Shown here piece by piece: positions 47,092 to 58,292 of a stretch of 64,000 bases of DNA. The position numbers and the translations under genes are program-made. The stretch covers positions 2,232,001 to 2,296,000 of the forward strand of contig JAQJZZ010000017.1 of the NCBI GenBank assembly GCA_030077755.1, in the 5' to 3' direction. The DNA comes from Filosporella fistucella (lineage: Eukaryota; Ascomycota; Leotiomycetes; Helotiales). The stretch's first letter is position 1. Each line of letters begins with the position of its first letter. Under the pieces are notes generated by a model that worked only from the letters and a program-made list of their open reading frames with translations, was not told where the DNA came from and did no database searches.

Positions 47092-48138
47092 TCAAATCCT
47101 CAAACTTCCCTCCATAACAACCACAGCTTCACCACTCAACCTCACACTCTCTACCCTCTTCCCCTCCCCATCAAGTCCAACCTCAACTCCAATAACACTT
47201 CTTCTTCCCATCTCCACACCTTGCTCGACTTGAAATCTCGAGCTTCTTCTCTCTTTTAAAGAAATCCAACACCCCATCGCACAAGCCGCGCTTCCAGTAG
47301 CAGGATCCTCCATCGCGACTTCAATCATTCTGCTCCTAACTCTTCTTGTCTTTACCTCTTCCCCTCTATAACCCTGAGCAGAAGCACTTTCCTCAACGAC
47401 AAAATAATATTTCGCCACGAACCCCTCATTCCACCCCTCATTTTTATCCAACACGCCCTTGAAACTCAGCTCTTCGCCTCCAATTTGTACTTCGCCCAAT
47501 AATTCCAGGTTCTCCAACTGTACTAATAAGAACGACATTCCTTTCACGATGCTCACTATCGGTGCGCTGAGTTCCGCTTTCCTTAACGCCGGGTGAGAAG
47601 ATAAGCCCGGGATATGAAATTTAGGATTCAGATCCCCAATCGTATGTTCATGGATGTGTATCTCATGCGGGATCTCCGCGCTTACACTCCCATTCCCCAA
47701 CTCCTTCACCACGATAGGCCCAGCTTTCGTATTCAAAACCCCATCTCTAAAAATCCCATTTCCGTATTTCTCAACAGAGAACGAGGAGCGAAGAGAGAGC
47801 GCATAACAAGCTGATCCTATAACAGGATGTCCTGCAAATGGTAATTCCGCCTCGGTAGTAAAGATATCGACATCCCAGACTCGGAGAGTGGGGTCAGATT
47901 GTTCGTGCAAGAATACAGTCTCCGAGAGGTTGAATTCGCGCGCTATAGATTGTTTCTGACTCTGTGTGATGACATGGCGGAGATAAGAAGGGATACGGAT
48001 CAGAGCGAGAGGGTTGCCAGAGTAGGGAGTGGAGGTAAACACATCAAGGGTAGTGAAAGCCAGAGTCTGAAAATGAGGAGGAGATTGAGGTGCCATTTTG
48101 TTGTCTGCAGTGGGAAGAGAGCGAGGAGGAAAATCCAT
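47092..48138 (-). CDS. PhzF-family isomerase/epimerase-like protein
   Basis: An intronless 348-residue protein with the PhzF pattern: FTTLDVFTSTPYSGNPLAL at the start, EFNLSETVFLHE (the conserved Glu that acts as acid/base), TTEAELPFAGHPVIGSA and, in the second half, AMEDPATGSAACAMGCW. These are the two halves of the diaminopimelate-epimerase-like fold. Fungal homologues are of unknown substrate. An in-frame ATG at 48096 (MAPQSPPHF) is the other possible start and fits the family N-terminus better; the residues before it may be leader. Confidence 0.9.
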   Translation of the reverse strand: MDFPPRSLPTADNKMAPQSPPHFQTLAFTTLDVFTSTPYSGNPLALIRIPSYLRHVITQSQKQSIAREFNLSETVFLHEQSDPTLRVWDVDIFTTEAELPFAGHPVIGSACYALSLRSSFSVEKYGNGIFRDGVLNTKAGPIVVKELGNGSVSAEIPHEIHIHEHTIGDLNPKFHIPGLSSHPALRKAELSAPIVSIVKGMSFLLVQLENLELLGEVQIGGEELSFKGVLDKNEGWNEGFVAKYYFVVEESASAQGYRGEEVKTRRVRSRMIEVAMEDPATGSAACAMGCWISLKERRSSRFQVEQGVEMGRRSVIGVEVGLDGEGKRVESVRLSGEAVVVMEGSLRI

Positions 48139-48870
48139 CGTGATATACGGGGAAGAGAGATGTTAAATAGATAGATAGTAGTAAAAGCAAGGAGATAATA
48201 AGTGGGTAAAGATTCTTACAAACACAGCTGATGTTTTCATGTTCCCAAAGGCGGCTGCATCCGGAGCAAGCTCCTTTCTAGCGCTTGCTGACTTATGCAG
48301 GGTCCTTTGGTGACCAACTTCCCCAGCTCGCTACCCACTATCCCGTAGATCTATGGGAAAATCGGTGTCGGGTGTTCAGAATCAAGATTTGGTATTATCC
48401 AAGTGCCTGGTTTAATGCGCTTTCGTCTGATGTTTCATGATATTCTGGAGATCGCCTGTTTGAGATCTATGTTCAATGGGAATCGTGGCCATCTATATAT
48501 TTACTTGGAAAGAGAGCTTAGGATGGTAAGAATAGATGTATATCTACTTCTATGCCGAGGGAAAACATGGAAAGCAAGGCACAATATTATACGGCGGCCG
48601 CATGGAACCCAAGGCGGCTACAAGGATGTCCAAATCTGAGATTAAGGCTGAGATCTATGGAGTAGCTCCTTTCACAAAGTGATTGGTCATGAGAATACTA
48701 GGTCCATTTATACCTTCACTTTTCCCCGTTTTGTCCAATCGGCTTTAGATTCACTTTTGATTCCAAGCTGCCTCATCTACATCAATATCCCTTTTTGACG
48801 ATCACTTTACAATGCCAATACCCAGGGGCTCCATATGTACACGCATTGAGAAATTGAACCAGTCGCTGTC
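48139..48870. other. Intergenic stretch
   Basis: No gene seen. Lies between the PhzF-like promoter and the channel gene 3' end. Confidence 0.5.
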
Positions 48871-51541
48871 TTACTCTTCTCCTGGTGTACCCTGCTGAGC
48901 CATGAACAGTGCTGTCAACTCACTGATCTTGGCGCTCAATTCTCTGACTTGATTCTCCAATTCGGAATTGTTCACTACGACGGTTGAAGACGTTTCTTTC
49001 TTCCCTTTCACCCCATTGTTATGAGGACCCGGACTCGATGCTCCGTCCTCGTGTGGAATGTCAATAAAATGTTGAGATCCTGTCTTGGATGCTGTTCGGT
49101 TAGAGAGGAAGGGCCGCTGCTTTCTGGATGTGACATTTGCGTCACTTGTGAAATGCATCGAACCAGGGCCAATAGAAGAGAAATTCGATGCACCTCCATT
49201 TATCTGTTCATGCAGTCTCTCAAACACCCAAATGGCACCAACGAATGGAAGGTGTGTCACTTTTAATAGAATGATTCGGGTGTTTCGGAGATCGTCTGCG
49301 GACATGAAAAGTCTCAGTGGACGAATAAAGATCAATGGTATCAGATTCTGCTATTGTCAGCATGGGAGGATCAAGAAAGTTTATCACTTACTAGGGGAGG
49401 GTAGAAATGTGTGAGCCGATTACTTGTTGAAGCCTGGTCAAGATGAGTGGTGAGTGTGGCATTGAAATTAATCCACTTACCTCGAGAACATAGACCGAGT
49501 ATACGAAGAGGTACTCTTCTCTGGCATGAGCTATAACTTTCGAAAAGCTGTCACTGAGTATACTGATCAAGGATGTGATCAGGAGGATGTTTGTCATGCA
49601 GACAAAGATGAGCTAAAAAGCATTAGTCTGAGCTTTCCGTAAATGTAAGAAGTCGTACCATCAAGGGAGGGCCAATTTTGGGATTGATCTAAATTGTTTA
49701 GCTTTCATAAATACCGAGGGAGGGTTCGTACATCGCTCATGATATCCTGTGATGATGTTAGCAAGAATTGAGGCGAAGAGCACATTACTCACAAATCCAA
49801 GATAACTTGAACCAAAAAATACTTTGATCAATATCCAGCTCATTTTTGACAGTGTAAATTTGTCTCGAGCAAGTAATGTGAAGGTTGTCAAGAAGCCTGA
49901 ACGCGTTAGTACCTACTAAGAGTAGATAGAAGCTCTATACCTATGTAGAGGACGGCGACAACAACCATAAATTTCACGAAGTCTTTTGCCTGTATTGTGT
50001 GAGTGTGAGTTGAGAGTCGCGTAAGCAGGCATTACCATCTCTTTCAGACACGGGATCTACGAGGGTCAGCAAAGTTCGCATGAAGCTTCAAACAGACGTA
50101 CCAAAGTTCCAAAATAAGGATGCAAACTCAATAGTGAGCATATTCTACATTTCATTAGTTTGGGCGAATCTCCGCATGAGTCCGACTGGAATTTACCTGG
50201 GCAGCATAAACAGAGCTTCCAAGGCCAGGATATCGAACGCAGTGTCAGTGATATCTGCACTCTGCTGCCATATTCCAATAACTCCTAAACAACATAAGCT
50301 CCTGTCTAGTTTTCGCATTGGTTTGCTTACGAGCAATCAAGAACGCAGCTCCAATTAAAATAATGATAATGTCACAGCCATTCCATATATCGACGGCATA
50401 AAATATGGAGCCCGCATCTATGAACTCTCCAAGCTCATCATAGGCGAATGCGGCGAACCAAATATAGAGTACAACCTCGAGAGGTTTGAGTGGGGTGATA
50501 TCAGTCCTGAGGATATAAGACAAAATCCGCACAGAGGATTAAACTTACGGATATCGTGCCACCAAGACGGCATAGTATAGGAACAGAAAGGTTGCAAAGA
50601 ACAGCACTTCAAATGCCTTAATATATCTGGGTACTCGTAATCGTGTAAAACAATCCGATCTCTTCTTGTTATAGAATTGGGGCTTTTTCTTCGTCAATGC
50701 GGTCAAGCTCTCCCAGAATGTAATATCTCCATTCCAGATGCCTGTGATGATCTTCTGCACTATCCTTTGACTGAGAAACTTCTTACAATCAGCCACTGCT
50801 GCGATCTCCAGCGCATTCAAACTAGTAAATGAAGAAGTCGGGTCATCTTCATCATCCGCATCTGCTGCGTCGGGAGAACCAATTGCACCAATGCTTGAAA
50901 CCGATCGTAACAGTTCCACACGCCTACTTCCTGGTCTTGCATGTGCCACCGAGTGATCTTGTGGTCGGAATTGTGGCAGCAAACTTGATCTCTCCGATGC
51001 CTCCAGTTCTCCGCATGTACTCTCTGATCCTACTACATCTCTTCCCTCGACATGTGGTTCAGGTAATTCGTACAGACAGAAGTCAACAGCATCGCGTTCG
51101 GATATTCGGGAAAGGAATCGCCATGCGACGATTTCGCAGGCATTTGCTCGTGTGTCGTTGATTCCACGATCATCTACATCAAGAGTAGTGAAGTGCCACT
51201 TCAATGTCCTATTCTACGATGAGCTGGGTCTTTGAGTAAGGTTGTTACAACTAACAATAGAGCATTTATGAGAGCTGGATTTGTTGTATTGACCACCAAA
51301 TGGTCCACCAATACCCTTATTTTGTTACCAGCAGATGTCGTTCGCAATTGCTCGAAGGTAGAGGGCATAGAAATCTCGTCGACAAAATAGCTATACTGGG
51401 TCAATGTCTACATAACATTGGATTATGAGAGTCTCACGTTGACAAAGCCTTGACTACCTTCACGAAAGAATCATTTGGTCCAATCTGTGGCAGCTTAGTT
51501 ATCTTAAAATCCCCATTCGGTGACCCAGGAGGGGGGGCCAT
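48871..51541 (-). CDS. yvc1: TRP-type vacuolar calcium channel (YVC1-like)
   Basis: An intron-rich gene (about a dozen exons) read from 51541 (MAPPPGSPNGDFKITKLPQIG). A cytosolic N-terminal domain (with CEIVAWRFLSRI and a Ser/Asp-rich loop) precedes a set of membrane helices: YIKAFEVLFFATFLFLYYAVLV, PLEVVLYIWFAAFAYDELGEF, CDIIIILIGAAFLIA, FVKFMVVVAVLYIGFLTTFT, the pore region IKVFFGSSYLGF, and a last helix with LIFVCMTNILLITSLISILSDSF followed by the TRP-like AREEYLFVYSVYVLE. The C-terminus has RPLRLFMSADDLRNTRI, then a charged tail with a short coiled coil (NSELENQVRELSAKISEL). These features match the TRPY1/Yvc1 family, which release Ca2+ from the vacuole on osmotic or oxidative shock. I could not verify every junction, but frames are consistent. 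Its start lies about 560 bases from the divergent PI31 gene. Confidence 0.85.
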
Positions 51542-52101
51542 TCTGTGAATTGGCGACATGAAGCTGAAGGGTAGAAGTATTTATCAGGCACAGCTGGTGC
51601 AACGAAGAATAAGATGGGATGTCCCGAGTTCAATTGACCACGGTGTGACAACGTAGTGCATGAGATACACGTACGACAGAGAACATTGATCGTGAAGTTT
51701 TCACAAAGTTGGAACTTGCCTCTCGAAAAGTTGGTGTTCAAACGTGACAAACATGAACAGGGATTTTGGGTTGAAATGCGGGGCTTTCGGTGTGCAATTG
51801 GGGAGCTTCAGCTGCATGGGTTTGAATGTGGCTGAAGCTTCAGGCAACATTGACCTCACATCATCACCCCGCATATTCTCATATTTATATCAGAGAATAG
51901 GAATAACGCCATCAAGAACTTTAACTTCGTTTTCAACTTCACAATTCAACGCGATACCCAGCCTAGGACAGATCATAATTAACTTCTGCGAATACCAAAG
52001 CCATTGTTGACAGAGACAATCATTAAACCGGCGCAAGCGCAATCACCCCACTACGCAGTCAATAACTCGGACATCTTATCAACCACTTCGCCAATTCCAA
52101 C
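51542..52101. other. Shared divergent promoter region
   Basis: Intergenic DNA between the channel gene and PI31, which are transcribed away from each other. No coding signal. Confidence 0.5.
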
Positions 52102-53274
52102 ATGGCAGACCCCCTGAGCGTTGATAGTATTCTCAACCATATGGCAGATGCGCTGCCAACACATGAAAGAGGAGATACGAGTTCAGACTTCAGCAGCTCC
52201 TACGAAGCTATTGCGCTATTCTCCCATGCATGCATGGCAGCAGTTGGATTCAGATTACTCGGATTTGGAGAAGATCGGAAAATAGGCACGAGCCACCTAC
52301 CAGCTGATGAATTATGCTAACAATCCCTAGAAGCTGAATGTGAACGACTTGCTCCACGATTATCATCGAAATGGAATTCCTCTTTTGGTTCCCACAGCTT
52401 CCTTTACGCACATTCCCAATCATCCATGCAATATGTTGTCAAAGTTGATAGATTAGGAGGCAAGGCGGAAATCAGAGGTATTGGTCTTGGAGATGAGCGC
52501 ATTAGCAGATTCGAAATTACAGCAAAAGATTACATCTCCTCTGCCGCTTTACCATTACGGATCACATTAAAGCCAGACGGAGAAGAAGATAGATCAGATT
52601 TAGAGCAAAAGCTGAAAGACGTTTTCATCTCTCCTTCACGAATTGCCGACCTAGCATCCCTCTTCAAAGTCACCATCATCCAAAAATTGATGCCGGGTCT
52701 CCACAAAGAAGGATACGAAGAAGCTCCCAATTCAGGCAGTTCAGCAGCAAGAGATGCTCACGATGAAAGAGAAGAAGGACATGCCCGTCGAAACCCACGT
52801 CAAGATCCCCTTCGAGACCCAGGTCTCCCCGAACCAGCTCGTCCATACCCATTTGAAGATCCTCTCGCAGCACCCCGCCGGCCCGTCCCAGCAGGTGATT
52901 TCCCACCTCCTGGTTTCGACGATGAGTACGATTTAAACCGCCCATTGCGTGGTATGGTACCCCCTTTCCCAGGAGCAGGTTCTCCTTTCAATATCGGCCA
53001 TGATGATTTGAATCCTCCCGGATTGGGACCTAATGATCCGTTTCGGGGTAGCTTTGTCGGTGGTGGTGGACTGCCAAGACCGGGTGGAATGGGAGGGATG
53101 CATCCTACGTTTGATGATCCTTTGTTTGGTGGTCGTGGAGGACAAGGTCAGGATCCTAGAGCACCTCCTGGTGCTAGATATGATCCTTTGGGTCCTGGTG
53201 ATGGACCTCAGAGGGGTGGGGGAGGAAGGCCGCCAAATCCATTTGGTGGTTTTGGGGGGAATGATTTTATTTAA
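52102..53274 (+). CDS. PI31-like proteasome regulator
   Basis: Two exons: 52102-52285 and 52331-53274. The N-terminal FP domain (residues about 1-170) reads MADPLSVDSILNHMADALP, FRLLGFGEDRK, SHSFLYAHSQSSMQYVVKV and LGGKAEIRGIGLGD. The C-terminal half is a long Pro/Gly/Asp-rich tail with repeated DPL, DPF and RRP motifs, ending GGFGGNDFI, which is the PI31 C-terminal region that binds and inhibits the 20S proteasome. The intron 52286-52330 has a GC donor (GCACGA) and a CTAAC…CTAG acceptor; without it a TAA follows at once, and no GT is available. Confidence 0.9.
52286..52330 (+). other. GC-AG intron
   Basis: Donor ATAG|GCACGA, branch CTAAC and acceptor CCCTAG. The stretch from the last conserved codon to the acceptor contains no GT at all, so this is the only splice choice that keeps the PI31 N-terminal domain in frame. 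Confidence 0.65.
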
Positions 53275-54566
53275 ATGGGGTGTATGATATTACGGATTAG
53301 GTTATAGGTCATAGGTCATAGGTGCTGGGAGCCAGGAGCTGCCTTTATGGTAATTATGAATGCCAGATTTCATGACCACCACAATGCCCCAATGGCTATG
53401 TTTCTTCCTTTGACATCATCCGTGATTCAGTCTCCCTTTCTTCTTCCGAGCTTTCTTTGTAGAACTCTTCCCAGGCGCAGTATTTTCATTCCACGTCGAG
53501 TAAAGAGTCTCTTACTGCCATGTTGCCTGGGTTTTGCGGGCTTCAGCTGACTATTCCATATGCATTCAGTAGTAAAGATATTGCAATACCAAACCCCCGG
53601 GCGCTAGTTAGTCCATATGCGATCTAAAGTAAAGATATTGCTATGCTAAGCTCAGGAGTCGTCAAAGTAGCATTCTAATCTTTGTAAATAAAAGCTCACT
53701 TTTAAATCGCGACTTACATTCCTCCGCTAGAGTGAATTTGACTATTAAAACACCCTCTACGACATGCAACAAAACCTCCCTCGCTGCCTTGCTTTTCGCT
53801 AAGGTTAGTTTGGGGTCTCTATAAGATGAGAGAGTGTGAACCTTATACTCTCTACACTACCTTATGTCTAAAGCTCGAAAATGAAGCTCTAGTCCCACGA
53901 GAGTGAATACAAACCATAAAACCTATAAGACAAGATGTGGAACAAAATACATTATTAGCCCCTAACCAAGCCCAAAGCTCAATTTCTAAACTTAGAGTAT
54001 ATTACGAGTGAATATTACCATGAAAGCCCCATAGTACGATGTGCAAGAAAGCCTGCTGTCCTGTTCCTACGTATAGAGTTTAAAGTAAAAAGCAATATTG
54101 TAGGTAGGTAGCAGCTCACCTAAGCAGGTGGGCTTCCAGGTAGGTATAGCTCGTAACGAACCATCTTAACCACCCAGGAGGATATGGATCTTGGGAGTGA
54201 ATCAGGCCAAGAAAGTTCCGAGTACGACATGCAACAAATTGCTAGCTACAGCTTTACCTCGGGGGAAGAGCTGCATAAAGGGAGCTAATACAAAGATTAT
54301 TGTTCCACCTCTAGGTTGGAGAGTCATCAAGGAACCAAGGAGGAATCTATCCTCGCAGGACTAGCTGCTTACAATGGAATGGATTTTTCAGAAATGAAGG
54401 AACAAATCACACCTGCAAACGAATCAGAAACGGGAGCTAAAACTGCATCCCCACTCAATCTAAGCTGGGTATCAAGATCTTTATTCCACTAATTATCATG
54501 TGTATCTCACCACGATCTAGCCCTCCCGCAGAGAACAAGCATGCCGAAGCCTACCCAATTACCATC
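53275..54566. repeat. Intergenic region with degenerate direct repeats
   Basis: Four copies of GAGTGAAT, each followed 28-29 bases later by a TACGACATGCAACAAA-like motif (in one copy only a weak match), start at 53730, 53901, 54006 and 54195. In addition a CCATATGC…AGTAAAGATATTGC block at 53556 recurs 57 bases later at 53613. No transposase frame is present. It may be an old mutated element. No gene is seen here. Confidence 0.55.
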
Positions 54567-56141
54567 CTATTTCGCCGCATTCTCCACCGCCTCAACCCTA
54601 ACATTAGGATCCAATAAATTAGCTGTTGGGGTCACATGCGATCCATTAGCACTCCCATTTATAGCAGGCATATTCCCACTCTTCTCATTAAGACTCAGAG
54701 TCTCGAGTCCTTCACTAGCGGTATGGAATTTTACTGGCTCGGGTCTGCTTGCATCGACCATTTCTCCGTCTTGAACGACCTTTTCTGCTGTTGATAGGTT
54801 TGGTTCTGATTTCTCGACTACGGGAGTTGTGGCTTCTGAAGGAACGGCGGTAGGCACCTGAAATAACTCGGGGCGGATGGCTGAAGCGCGGGGTGGTTCG
54901 TCTGCGTGGCCATTTGCAGGCTTAGTGTCGAATTTAGGAGTTTTGACTGTGCATACTTCATCTCTTCTCTCTTTTCCCTCCTTGGTTCCTACGGCCAGAG
55001 CTTCAATCTCCCCTTCTCTATGCAACCAATACATTGGTCCATGAGGAAAGTCTGTATTGCCCTCTTTCCACTGCAGGATCTCTTCCAGATTTGGGTCCAA
55101 AACAGGCATATCTCCAAAGGCAAAATCCAGCTGACCACCATATTTCTTGGGTATATTCTTCGGATCAATAAATGACTCGAGGGTCTTTTGCAGGTCGCTG
55201 TGGGAAAGAATAAAGATTTTCGAGGTAGTAATTGGGTCGAACCATTTCTTAATCCAACCCCAGACTGTGGGGAAGAATGCGGGGGCTCCGATTATCTGAC
55301 GATGTTAGACGGGCACGAACCATGGATCGAAGCGACTTACGAATATCCTATCCAGAGTTTCGGGATAGTGGGCTGTGGCTAGGGTACTCGCATCTTGCAT
55401 ATGCCCTCTCAGATTCCAAAACTGCTTCAATCCCACCCCAGAAATATCCACAATATTATTGCTCTGTGTAATGGGCGTTTGAGGATGTTCTCGATCCGTG
55501 AGAGCTGTGCAGAGAGGCATAACGAAACGAACTAAATTTTCGTAAAGAGCGAAGAGGCGGAGGAGTTTAGCGGGTGTTTTGCCATCTGTTTGCGCTTTGC
55601 TGTGCGTTTCCTTTGCAGATTTCTCATATGCAGCCATTGTTTTCGCATTCAAATGCTTGACTTCGTAGACATACACAGGAATTCCACGTCGATCGCGTCG
55701 TCCTGTCCATTGTGGATACTGAGGATGTTAGCACGAGCGGTGAAGAGAGGAATGCAACTTACCAACCGCCGTGTTTCTTCATACTGATCCAAATCTATGG
55801 TCTCGTATAACTGGTCTAACTGATTCTTCTGTCGCCACTCTTCTGTATCCTTAAACTGCTGAAATGCATCTGGAACGACAAATCGACGGGCTCGAAGGTA
55901 CCGCCTGTAAATGTCAACAGAGTTCATTTTCGAGGTAGCAAACTCACAGCAACGTAGCATCATCATGTGTGGCAGACTTGTCATCTGCCGCAGCTTTGTA
56001 CAACCCTTTCTCTTCGCATAGTAACTTGAAGTTTGTGAAAGCAGTCTCCTCTTCGGCCGAAAGATGACCAAGATGCCCTTGAGGATAACCGTACTCGACA
56101 ACAGCACTCTGAACTCGATGCGCGGGGCCTGCAGTAGACAT
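54567..56141 (-). CDS. Sec14-like (CRAL-TRIO) phospholipid transfer protein
   Basis: Four exons: 56141-55948, 55904-55763, 55718-55341 and 55295-54567. The start (MSTAGPAHRVQ) is preferred over an in-frame ATG 51 bases upstream. An N-terminal CRAL-TRIO-N region has LRYLRARRFVVPDAF, then WTGRRDRRGIPVYVYEVKHL, the lipid-cavity region NNIVDISGVGLKQFWNLRGHMQ, ATAHYPETLDRIF and IIGAPAFFPTVWGWIKKWFDP, and FILSHSDLQKTLESFIDPKNIPKKYGGQLDF. The tail (about 180 residues) is disordered and Pro/Glu-rich. This group moves phosphatidylinositol or related lipids between membranes and supports lipid-signalling; it is longer than yeast Sec14 because of the tail. Intact frame. Confidence 0.92.
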
Positions 56142-57040
56142 GACTGCAGGTGTGAAAGAGAAAATAGAGAGAAATGAAGAATGGAGGCTCAAGTGAAGTG
56201 CAGCAGAAAGTAGATTTTATGCTCTAGTCCCACGTCATCCAAACTTTGCATAAGGGGAGCTTAGTCATCTCTCAGTGAAAAGAGATTCGGACTCGGACGA
56301 GCATAATCCTTCCTGGTGCAGTGCTGACGATGCGAAGAAAAAGGATTTTGTAAGATGGGACCCGAATCGCGGACGTTGATAAGCAACTGGAGAACGAGCG
56401 GGAATCTTGAAAGCCACCATCCGGCTTCTTCGGCACTGCGACTCTTGACCAGGGACTTTAAGGGAGAATGAAGTGAACCCCGTGCATAGAAGTGAATGCC
56501 GAGAGAGCGAGAATCGTCATATTCTTGCCCGGTGATCGAAAGGAAGGAAGAGTCGGAGTAGAAGGGAATGAGGGGAGGGAAATAATACTTGAGGATGAGG
56601 CTCTAGAGGATTTGAATTTCCTGGCGTTCCTGTAGCAAATGTTAGATTTTGGGTTTTAATCCTGGTTGAGACCACGATCAAGCCTTGGACGCTGGGCTGA
56701 AGGAAGGATCCGATGTGCGGGATCACTGCGAAAGAGAGGATGGAAATATTTCCTGCACCTGGAGGGAATTGGCACATATATAGTTTTGCAGAATAGCTGC
56801 AGCAAGTGTTAAGTCCTTATTCATCCACGGATGACATTTTGACGCGTGTTTCCTCGTTTCCTCGGTGTTTCCCCTCAGTGAGGTGGGCTATGCTATTGCA
56901 AGGGCTCAGCTGCAATCGACAGCCTGGTGTATTTTGAGAGACCCCACTATCTCGTGTCACTCGCACGTCAACGTCAACATCAACATCGTACTTCTGCATC
57001 AAAGTCCCGAATTTCGAATACAAGCGATACTTGACCCAAC
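56142..57040. other. Shared divergent promoter region
   Basis: Non-coding DNA between the Sec14-like gene and the MoaB/Mog-domain gene, which are transcribed apart. No RNA gene seen. Confidence 0.5.
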
Positions 57041-58292
57041 TTGATGTTTTCAAGAATATCACAATTGGCAAGACATCTATCTCGTCCGCTCCCTAATTAC
57101 GCACATATATCTGCGGCGGCTGGGAATTCTTCGAGAGTCATGACGTCAACGGCAGATGATAGAAATACCAGAACTATACATACAGCAGCATGTTTGATCA
57201 TAGGAGATGAGGTTTTGGGTGGGAAGGTAGGTTGGTATGGTTTGGGAGTCTGCGACTATCTGCTGACTGTAATGTAGACGGTGGATGTAGGTATACTTTG
57301 TGGGGTAATCGAAATTGCTGATGGATCTAGACCAATTCAGCCTACATGGCCAAATTCTGCTTTCGTCTGGGAATGGTAAATGCAATCGAATACTTTGGAA
57401 GTCTGCGCTGACAGTTTACAGGCTCTGAAGAGGGTAGAAGTCATCGCAGATGACGAAGACGAGATTGTGGAAGCTGTGCGCCGGATGAGTAACAACTATG
57501 ATTTTGTTGTAACAAGCGGAGGCATTGGTCCAACGTAGGAACATTCCCAGACTATCACGTTTATGCTGATATCTGCAGACACGATGATATCACATATCAA
57601 TCCATTGGCAAGGCTTTTGGTCTCAAGCTGAAGCTACACCAAGAGGCTTACGAAAAAATGAAGAAGCTTTCGAAACCTCACCCGAACCAACCCAATTTCT
57701 CCTGGGATGTCGATTCTCCTGCTCGAAAAGCCAAACTTAGAATGATTGAGTTGCCTATTGATGAATCGCGGGACATCAAGCAGCAGGTTCTATTTCCACA
57801 ACAGGACTTATGGGTACCTGTTGCATGTGTCAATGGAAATGTACATATCTTACCTGGTGTCCCGAGACTGTTTGAGAGGTTATTGGATGGTATGAAGCCG
57901 TTGCTTGTCCCGAGACTATCAGATCCCGAAGGAAAGGGCATACACCGGATATTGATCTCTACTCCAATGCCGGAAAGCGAGGTTGCGCCATATCTGACAG
58001 AATTGGCTGGAAGAGTGGAGCCGAAGGGAGTGAAGGTTGGAAGTTATCCACGATGGGGAAAGAAGAATAACACGGTGACTCTTGTCGGAAGGTATGGATT
58101 GATTCGGAGACTAAGACCGATACTGATGGTTCCGCAGAGACCGGGAATACCTAGAAAGCTTAATTGCAGAAGTTGAGAAGAACGTAGATGGCAAGCAAAT
58201 TCAAGTGGAAGGCGAAAATGAGGAGGAAGAAGCAAAGGCGTACGCAATCCGAAACCATTCCCGACAATTCTAACATCGTGCGCAGATCATAG
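57041..58292 (+). CDS. MoaB/Mog-domain protein (CinA-like)
   Basis: A multi-exon gene from 57041. An Arg-rich N-terminus (MFSRISQLARHLSRPLPN) looks mitochondrial. The domain begins HTAACLIIGDEVLGGK and, across three short introns, TVDTNSAYMAKFCFRLGMALKRVEVI and DEIVEAVRRM; then [21 protein letters not shown] (the molybdopterin-binding fold signature), and NGNVHILPGVPRLF. The 3' end is uncertain: either a stop at 58271 (TAA) or a further intron (GTACGC at 58240, branch CTAAC, acceptor GCAG) giving a stop at 58290. The fold occurs in molybdenum-cofactor enzymes and in FAD synthase; fungal stand-alone members are uncharacterised. Confidence 0.85.
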
